DNA of 10,191 nucleotides from an uncultured Lutibacter sp. GTDB taxonomy: Bacteria; Bacteroidota; Bacteroidia; Flavobacteriales; Flavobacteriaceae. Positions 5,848-10,191 of the stretch are shown in pieces. The stretch covers positions 1-10,191 of the forward strand of contig CAJXUO010000019.1 in assembly GCA_913061425.1 (NCBI GenBank), in the 5' to 3' direction. Both the position numbers and the translations under genes were made by a program. Below the pieces are notes generated by a model. The model did not search any database. It was not told the origin of the DNA and was given only the letters and a program-made list of their open reading frames with translations. Position 1 is the first letter of the stretch. Each line of letters begins with the position of its first letter.

Positions 5848-7014
5848 TTAACTTTCAATCGCTTGTTTTAAATCATTAATAATATCATCTATATGTTCTA
5901 ATCCAACTGAGATTCTCACCAATCCATCTGTAATTCCTGTTTCTAGTCTATCTTCTGTACTTAATTTATTATGTGTTGTTGATGCTGGATGTGTTATTAT
6001 TGTTCTAGTATCACCAAGGTTTGCAGATAATGAGCATAATTTAATATTGTCTAAAAATTGTTTTCCTTTTTCAATGCCTCCTTTTATTTCAAAAGCAACA
6101 ACATTACCTCCTAATTTCATTTGTTTTTTAGCAATTTCATATTGTGGATGTGATTTTAGGAATGGATATTTCACTTTATTCACATTAGGATGTTTCTCTA
6201 AAAACCCAGCAACTTTTAATGCGTTTTCACAATGTTTTTCAACTCTCACGGCAAGTGTTTCTAAACTTTTAGATAACACCCAAGCATTGAAAGGAGACAT
6301 TGCAGGTCCGGTATTTCTTGAAAATAAATATATTTCTCTGATTAATTCTTCTTTTCCAACTGCAACTCCACCTAAAACTCGCCCTTGACCATCAATAAGT
6401 TTAGTAGCAGAATGAATCACAATATCCGCTCCAAATTTTATTGGATTTTGTAAATATGGTGTGGCGAAACAGTTATCAATAACTAATAGTAAATTATGCT
6501 TTTTTGCAATGCTATTTAGCAATTCTAAATCAAGAATATCTACCGCAGGATTGGTAGGGGATTCAGCATATAAAATTTTAGTATTTGGCTGTATTAGGCT
6601 TTCAATTTGATCAACCTCATTAATCTTAAAATAACTAGTATTTATATTCCATTTTGGTAAAAACTTGGTAAATAAAGAGTGTGTTGATCCAAATACCGAC
6701 CTACAAGAAACAATATGGTCACCTGCATTTAATAGTGCTCCAAAAGTTGAGAAAACAGCAGACATTCCTGTTGCAAACGCATATCCTGATTCTGCACCTT
6801 CCATTGCAATAATTTTATTGACAAACTCTGAAGTGTTAGGGTTAGAAAACCGACTGTATAAGTTTCTGTCTTTTTCTTCAGCAAATGATGCACGCATTTC
6901 TTCAGAGTCTTCAAATACGAAACTAGAGGTTAAATACAGTGGAGTAGAATGCTCAGAAAATTGTGTCCTCTCTGATTGTATTCTTATGGCTGATGTTTCA
7001 AAATTATTTTCCAT
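5848..7014 (-). CDS. metZ: MetZ-type PLP-dependent acyl-homoserine sulfhydrylase / trans-sulfuration enzyme
   Basis: This is a cytoplasmic Cys/Met-metabolism PLP enzyme of 388 residues, the normal length for MetB/MetZ. Key residues are visible. Tyr53-x-Arg55 (YSRFSNP) grips the phosphate of PLP in the neighbouring subunit. Asp180 (VIDN) binds the pyridine nitrogen, Lys205 (HSATKLIDGQGR) forms the Schiff base, and Arg367 (LVRISVG) binds the substrate carboxylate. The SATK-x-x-DGQGRVLGG pattern is closer to MetZ (O-succinylhomoserine sulfhydrylase) than to cystathionine gamma-synthase. I therefore expect sulfide plus acylated homoserine to give homocysteine. It starts 2 bases after the MetX stop, so they are co-transcribed. 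Cystathionine gamma-synthase or -lyase activity is the main alternative; the family cannot be separated by motifs alone. Confidence 0.82.
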   Translation of the reverse strand: MENNFETSAIRIQSERTQFSEHSTPLYLTSSFVFEDSEEMRASFAEEKDRNLYSRFSNPNTSEFVNKIIAMEGAESGYAFATGMSAVFSTFGALLNAGDHIVSCRSVFGSTHSLFTKFLPKWNINTSYFKINEVDQIESLIQPNTKILYAESPTNPAVDILDLELLNSIAKKHNLLLVIDNCFATPYLQNPIKFGADIVIHSATKLIDGQGRVLGGVAVGKEELIREIYLFSRNTGPAMSPFNAWVLSKSLETLAVRVEKHCENALKVAGFLEKHPNVNKVKYPFLKSHPQYEIAKKQMKLGGNVVAFEIKGGIEKGKQFLDNIKLCSLSANLGDTRTIITHPASTTHNKLSTEDRLETGITDGLVRISVGLEHIDDIINDLKQAIES

Positions 7015-7016
7015 AG

Positions 7017-8006
7017 TTAACTTTTGTATTTTTTAGTTTTAAAAATTGGATTCAAGATGTTAAATAATTGATCAAATTCAATTAAAAAACCATCATGTCC
7101 GTGGATAGAATTAATTTCATAAATACTGACATTGTCTTTGACTTTTTTTAACTCTTCAAATGTGTTCCAGTTTTCTTCAGGTTTAAAGAACAAATCAGAA
7201 TTGATAGTTATGATATGAATATGAGATGAAATATTAGATGCGACTTCTAAAAAGGAACCGCGATTATCAGTAATATCTATCGTCCTTAATATTTGATTCA
7301 TCATTTTATATGCGCTGATATTAAATCGTTTGCTTAATTTTTCTCCATGGTAATTAAGCCAACTTTCAGTATTAAATAAGTAGTTATTTTTTTTACTTCT
7401 CTTGAACTTAGATGTAAATGATTCTGGAGTTCGATATAAAGTCATGGCATGCATTCTTGCATCCTTTAACGGTTGACTTGAATTATTTAAAATAGCGTCT
7501 TGAATATGACAGTTTGCAATTAACCAATCCGTTGATTTCCAATCAGTAGAAACGGGTATTAAATGTTTTATTAATTTTGGTTTGTGTGCAGCCAATTCCC
7601 AAGAAATCCCTCCGCCAACAGAACCACCAATAACAGCAAATAATTGATTAATATTTAATTGTTCAAGAGCAAGAGCGAATATTTTAGCGATATCTCGTGC
7701 TGTAAAATCTTTATAATTTTCAATTAAACTATCAGTGGTATTGTCGTGCCCATTTCCTGGAACATTAAATGCTAATATGCAGTAATCTCTTGTGTCAATA
7801 CATTTATTCTCTCCTATCAATTCATTCCACCAACCATTTTCTCCGATAACTTCAGAATTACCTGTAAGAGCGTGATTGACTAAAATAATCTGCGCATCAT
7901 TTATTGATCTCCCAAAAGTCTGGTAAGACAGTTTTATCGATACTGTCTTACCGCTTTTGGTGATGTACTTAGGAATATTTATATGCTTTAAACTTTCCAT
8001 TTTCAA
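7017..8006 (-). CDS. metX: Homoserine O-acyltransferase (MetX-type alpha/beta hydrolase)
   Basis: It transfers an acyl group, usually acetyl from acetyl-CoA, to homoserine, the first committed step to methionine. The alpha/beta hydrolase fold is clear. The segment VNHALTGNSEV at 43-53 gives the oxyanion region. The nucleophile elbow is GGSVGGG with Ser129 (GGSMGG in most MetX), and Asp271 (NSDLFF) and His304 (HGHDGFL) complete the triad. At 329 residues it is somewhat shorter than the common 350-380, mainly in the lid region. It starts 3 bases after the OsmC-family stop, and a second Met at codon 3 is an alternative start. Two acyl-homoserine sulfhydrylases flank it in the operon, which fits. 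Succinyl-CoA use cannot be excluded. Confidence 0.87.
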   Translation of the reverse strand: MKMESLKHINIPKYITKSGKTVSIKLSYQTFGRSINDAQIILVNHALTGNSEVIGENGWWNELIGENKCIDTRDYCILAFNVPGNGHDNTTDSLIENYKDFTARDIAKIFALALEQLNINQLFAVIGGSVGGGISWELAAHKPKLIKHLIPVSTDWKSTDWLIANCHIQDAILNNSSQPLKDARMHAMTLYRTPESFTSKFKRSKKNNYLFNTESWLNYHGEKLSKRFNISAYKMMNQILRTIDITDNRGSFLEVASNISSHIHIITINSDLFFKPEENWNTFEELKKVKDNVSIYEINSIHGHDGFLIEFDQLFNILNPIFKTKKYKS

Positions 8007-8009
8007 TCC

Positions 8010-8462
8010 TTATGAAACCTGATATTGTTTTTCTACCGCTATTGTAACAGGTGTTTTGTTTTGCAAATTATCGTTTACAGGACACCTATTTTCAACAATT
8101 TTTAACCATTTGAAAAGAGTTTCAATATTGGCGTCTGTTTCTGGAATTAGGCTAAGGTTTATAGACTTAAACCCTGCTCTTTCATTGAGGGATGAGCCTA
8201 AAAGCCGATTAGGATTTAATTCGCCAGAAACTTCAATTTTTAAGTTCTTAATAACGAAACCTAGTTCTTTGGCAACAATATGTCCAATAACATTAACACA
8301 ACCTGCTAATCCTGCAAGAATATATTCAACTGGATTGGCATCATCATCAGTTCCACCAAGATCAGTTGGTTCATCAACTACCAATGTGAATTGCCTTGTC
8401 TTTCCTATAAATTTGGTTGCAGAAGAACTCTCTCCTAAAACACTAAATTTTAAATCACTCAT
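8010..8462 (-). CDS. OsmC-family protein
   Basis: This is a 150-residue member of the OsmC/Ohr superfamily, whose characterised members reduce organic hydroperoxides with two cysteines. The two family cysteines are present: Cys54 in GLAGCVN, preceded by the conserved Glu46 in NPVEYILAGLAGC, and Cys127 in ENRCPVND. Length and arrangement match family members with the peroxidatic and resolving Cys both kept. I use the ATG at 8462 (MSDLKFSVLG) because the family begins here; a longer reading from 8507 adds 15 poorly conserved residues. It lies between the two methionine enzymes with 3 bases to MetX. Its role there is not known; protection of sulfur intermediates or a thiol-related transfer is speculation. 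Confidence 0.85.
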   Translation of the reverse strand: MSDLKFSVLGESSSATKFIGKTRQFTLVVDEPTDLGGTDDDANPVEYILAGLAGCVNVIGHIVAKELGFVIKNLKIEVSGELNPNRLLGSSLNERAGFKSINLSLIPETDANIETLFKWLKIVENRCPVNDNLQNKTPVTIAVEKQYQVS

Positions 8463-8558
8463 TTTTATTTTTATTAAATTTGAAACAAATACCTCTAAAA
8501 AAGACATCTGTTTATTAATTAAACAACACTAATATTATTAATTTTAAAGTGCCTTTTT

Positions 8559-9836
8559 CTATTTAACTTTAGCGAAGGCCGCTTTTAGATCCGCTTTTAA
8601 ATCTTCAACATCTTCAATACCTACAGATAAACGGATTAAATCTCCAGAGACACCTGCTGCTTCTTGCGCTGCTTCATCCAACTGTTGATGAGTTGTACTT
8701 CCAGGATGAATTATCAATGATTTCGTATCTCCAATATTAGCAAGTAGCGAAAATAACTTTGTATTGTCTGCAATGTTTTTTGCTGCTTCAAAACCTCCTT
8801 TATGTCCAAAAGTCACAATTCCACTTTGTCCTTTTGATAAATATTTGTCAGCTAATTTTTTGTATTTATTACCTTCTAATCCTGGATAATTTACCCAAGC
8901 AATTTCATCTTGTCCTTCAAGCCATTTTGCAATTTCTAAAGCATTTTCACTATGCTGCTTTATTCTTAGAGGTAAAGTTTCTAATCCTTGAATAATTTGG
9001 AATGCATTAAACGGACTCAAGGCACCACCGAAATCTCTTAATCCTTCTAGGATCAATTTGAAAATATAGGATGCTGCTCCTAAAGTTTCGTGATATTTTA
9101 AACCGTGATATCCTGCTGAAGGTTCTGTAAATTCAGGAAATTTCCCATTAGTCCAATCAAAATTACCGCCATCAATTATTGCTCCACCAAGCGATGTTCC
9201 TTGTCCACCTATATATTTTGTCAACGAGTGAATTACAATATTTGCACCATGTTTAATCGGGTTCAATAAGGCTGGAGTTGCAACTGTATTATCTACAATA
9301 AAAGGGACTCCAGCAGCTTTAGAATGTACTGCAATCGCTTCGATATCTAGAACATCTAATTTTGGATTTCCTAATGATTCTACAAAAAAGGCTCTCGTGT
9401 TTTCTTGAACTGCAGTAGCGAAATTATCAGGATTAGATGCGTCTACAAATGTTGTTGTAATCCCTAATCTAGGAAGGGTAACACTTAATAAATTATAAGT
9501 TCCACCATATAGACTACTTGAGGCGACTATATGATCTCCTGCTTTTAAAAGTGTCAGTAATCCTGTAGAAATAGCCGCTGTTCCTGATGCAAAAACGACT
9601 GCGCCAATTCCACCTTCCAATGTTGCTAAGCGTTCTTGTAAAATTTGATTTGTTGGATTGTTTAAGCGCGTGTAAATAAATCCTAATTCTTTTAAAGAAA
9701 ACAGATTTGCCGCATGATCCGAATCATTAAAAACATAAGATGTTGTTTGATAAATAGGAACAGCTCTTGTTCCTCCATTTGTTGCAAAATCATGTCCTGC
9801 ATGTAATGCATTTGTTGCTAATTTTTGTGTACTCAT
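8559..9836 (-). CDS. metY: O-acetylhomoserine sulfhydrylase (MetY-type PLP enzyme)
   Basis: It condenses O-acetylhomoserine with sulfide to give homocysteine plus acetate. The 425-residue length is typical of MetY. It reflects an insertion relative to MetB/MetZ, visible here at about 225-270 (FDWTNGKFPEFTEPSAGYHG and following). Motifs: NALHAGHD near the start, Tyr55-x-Arg57 (YTRLNNPT), GG(I)GAVVFASGTAA at 75-88, Asp182 (IVDNT), Schiff-base Lys207 (HSLTKYIGGQGTSLGG), SLLANIGDTKSLIIHP at 363-378 and Arg402 (LIRLSVG). It is the first gene after the SAM-I riboswitch and is followed after 96 bases by the OsmC-family start used here. Some family members also use methanethiol to make methionine directly, which cannot be decided here. 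Confidence 0.9.
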   Translation of the reverse strand: MSTQKLATNALHAGHDFATNGGTRAVPIYQTTSYVFNDSDHAANLFSLKELGFIYTRLNNPTNQILQERLATLEGGIGAVVFASGTAAISTGLLTLLKAGDHIVASSSLYGGTYNLLSVTLPRLGITTTFVDASNPDNFATAVQENTRAFFVESLGNPKLDVLDIEAIAVHSKAAGVPFIVDNTVATPALLNPIKHGANIVIHSLTKYIGGQGTSLGGAIIDGGNFDWTNGKFPEFTEPSAGYHGLKYHETLGAASYIFKLILEGLRDFGGALSPFNAFQIIQGLETLPLRIKQHSENALEIAKWLEGQDEIAWVNYPGLEGNKYKKLADKYLSKGQSGIVTFGHKGGFEAAKNIADNTKLFSLLANIGDTKSLIIHPGSTTHQQLDEAAQEAAGVSGDLIRLSVGIEDVEDLKADLKAAFAKVK

Positions 9837-9919
9837 TTTTCTAGTTTTTTTGAGTTAATAAATAAATTAAACCAAAAGTCAAATGCGCTTTATAAAAGCG
9901 TACCAAATAGAAAAATGTT
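9837..9919 (-). other. Leader between riboswitch terminator and MetY-type gene
   Basis: This AT-rich untranslated leader contains a perfect 6-base inverted repeat (CGCTTT and AAAGCG around a 3-base loop, 9886-9900) without a T-tract, so it is not a good terminator. A one-mismatch -7-like box (GACTTTTG, 9873-9880) lies 37 bases before the start codon. I see no open reading frame or other RNA signature. Confidence 0.4.
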
Positions 9920-9955
9920 ATAAGAAAACACGTGATTACAGATGAGTAATTACGT
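9920..9955 (-). terminator. Intrinsic terminator, probable expression platform of the SAM-I riboswitch
   Basis: On the minus strand, CGTAATTAC and GTAATCACG pair (8 of 9 positions, 9931-9954) around a 6-base loop, extended by one more A-T pair. A T-rich run TGTTTTCTTAT follows at 9920-9930. It begins 4 bases after the aptamer closes, as expected of a transcriptional off-switch. I could not draw a convincing antiterminator by eye. Confidence 0.6.
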
Positions 9956-9958
9956 TTG

Positions 9959-10079
9959 GTTATCTATCCAATTTCTGATAAATGAATCTGAAATTAAGTA
10001 GAATTTAGCACCTTCTTTGCTAAATGCAAAGGGTTGCTAAGGCTTCAAAGGGTCTAATCCCTCCACCTTTCTTGATAAC
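9959..10079 (-). ncRNA. SAM-I (S-box) riboswitch
   Basis: This is an S-adenosylmethionine-binding aptamer in the leader of the MetY-type gene. On the minus strand the S-box signatures occur in order: ATCAAGAAAGGTGGAGGGA, GACCCTTTGAAGCCTTAGCA with AACC, then AAGGTGCTAAATTC. The stems can be drawn. P1 pairs 10074-10079 with 9959-9964. The third helix pairs TTAGCA (10035-10040) with TGCTAA (10005-10010) and is capped by CTTTGC/GCAAAG (10026-10031 with 10015-10020). P4 is at 9970-9995, with 6 pairs, one A-A mismatch and 3 more pairs. A terminator follows directly, so SAM binding should stop transcription of the downstream sulfhydrylase and, through the operon, OsmC, MetX and MetZ. Confidence 0.93.
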
Positions 10080-10109
10080 ATTTCAATAAAGTTTTGAACT
10101 TTCTGAATG

Positions 10110-10142
10110 CAAATATTGCGTTAGAAAAAGTTAATAACCAAA
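10110..10142 (-). promoter_or_regulatory. Candidate promoter of the riboswitch-controlled operon
   Basis: The minus strand has TTTG at 10139-10142 and, after 21 bases, AATATTTG at 10110-10117, a one-mismatch match to TAnnTTTG. Transcription would start near 10100-10104, about 20-25 bases before the aptamer. A second AATATTTG occurs at 10139-10146. Beyond it, to the right edge, the sequence is AT-rich with no gene seen. Confidence 0.45.
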
Positions 10143-10191
10143 TATTTCTGCAATTTATTTTTTAAAATAATAATAGTTTAATTTATAGAGG

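Noticed and set aside
6047..7036. Plus-strand open frames (6047-6388, 6665-7036) and a minus-strand one (6729-6914) within the MetZ-type gene
   Set aside because: All overlap a well-supported PLP-enzyme gene in other frames and their products have no family features.
8056..8995. Plus-strand open frames antisense to the OsmC (8056-8532) and MetY-type (8759-8995) genes
   Set aside because: They mirror conserved coding sequence and lack promoters or protein motifs.
9873..9900. Second promoter or hairpin switch between the riboswitch and the MetY-type gene
   Set aside because: The -7-like box has a mismatch in the TA position and its TTG is 23 bases away. The 6-base hairpin has no T-tract. Neither is strong enough to call.
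1..10191. CRISPR array, insertion sequence, attachment sites, tRNA or rRNA
   Set aside because: No regularly spaced repeats, transposase motifs, terminal inverted repeats or tRNA-like cloverleaf sequence were seen on either strand.

Overview
The window looks like a chromosomal segment of a member of the Flavobacteriia (Bacteroidota), most likely Flavobacteriaceae. The DNA is AT-rich. The starts lack Shine-Dalgarno sequences. Several intergenic regions carry the Bacteroidota -7 promoter box TAnnTTTG. The proteins also read like flavobacterial family members: a TlpA lipoprotein, an FtsE-like ATPase without an adjacent FtsX, and a sulfur/methionine cluster. No mobile element, CRISPR array, tRNA or rRNA was seen.

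Left part (1-4683): the 5' part of a secreted TPR-type protein (minus strand, runs off the left edge) and a TlpA/thioredoxin-fold lipoprotein (minus). Divergent from these is a plus-strand pair, an FtsE-like ABC ATPase followed by a family 2 glycosyltransferase. A GT-B (family 4 type) glycosyltransferase on the minus strand meets the pair tail to tail, and the two coding ends overlap by 16 bases. The TlpA/ATPase divergent promoters are clear. The plus-strand promoter shows that the ATPase starts at the ATG at 2033, not at the TTG further upstream.

Right part (4708-10191): one continuous minus-strand sulfur/methionine locus, read from right to left. It runs: promoter, SAM-I (S-box) riboswitch with a terminator, MetY-type O-acetylhomoserine sulfhydrylase, OsmC-family protein, MetX-type homoserine O-acyltransferase, MetZ-type sulfhydrylase, Rrf2-family regulator, DUF2061 membrane protein, then cysH. 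MetX activates homoserine, and the two PLP enzymes can put sulfide (or a thiol) onto the activated homoserine to give homocysteine. The riboswitch should shut the set down when S-adenosylmethionine is plentiful.

The most interesting observation is at the end of this locus. cysH (PAPS/APS reductase) is intact for only about 58 codons, up to the conserved Trp-Cys. It then passes directly, in another frame, into the last 24 codons of what reads as metF (methylenetetrahydrofolate reductase), followed by that gene's stop codon and terminator. I interpret this as the scar of a deletion that removed the rest of cysH, everything between it and metF, and most of metF. If real, this lineage has lost the assimilatory sulfate reduction genes at this locus while keeping the sulfide-incorporating enzymes, the Rrf2 regulator and DUF2061. 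The DUF2061-cysH unit still has a good -7 box and an imperfect dyad just downstream of it that could be the Rrf2 operator.
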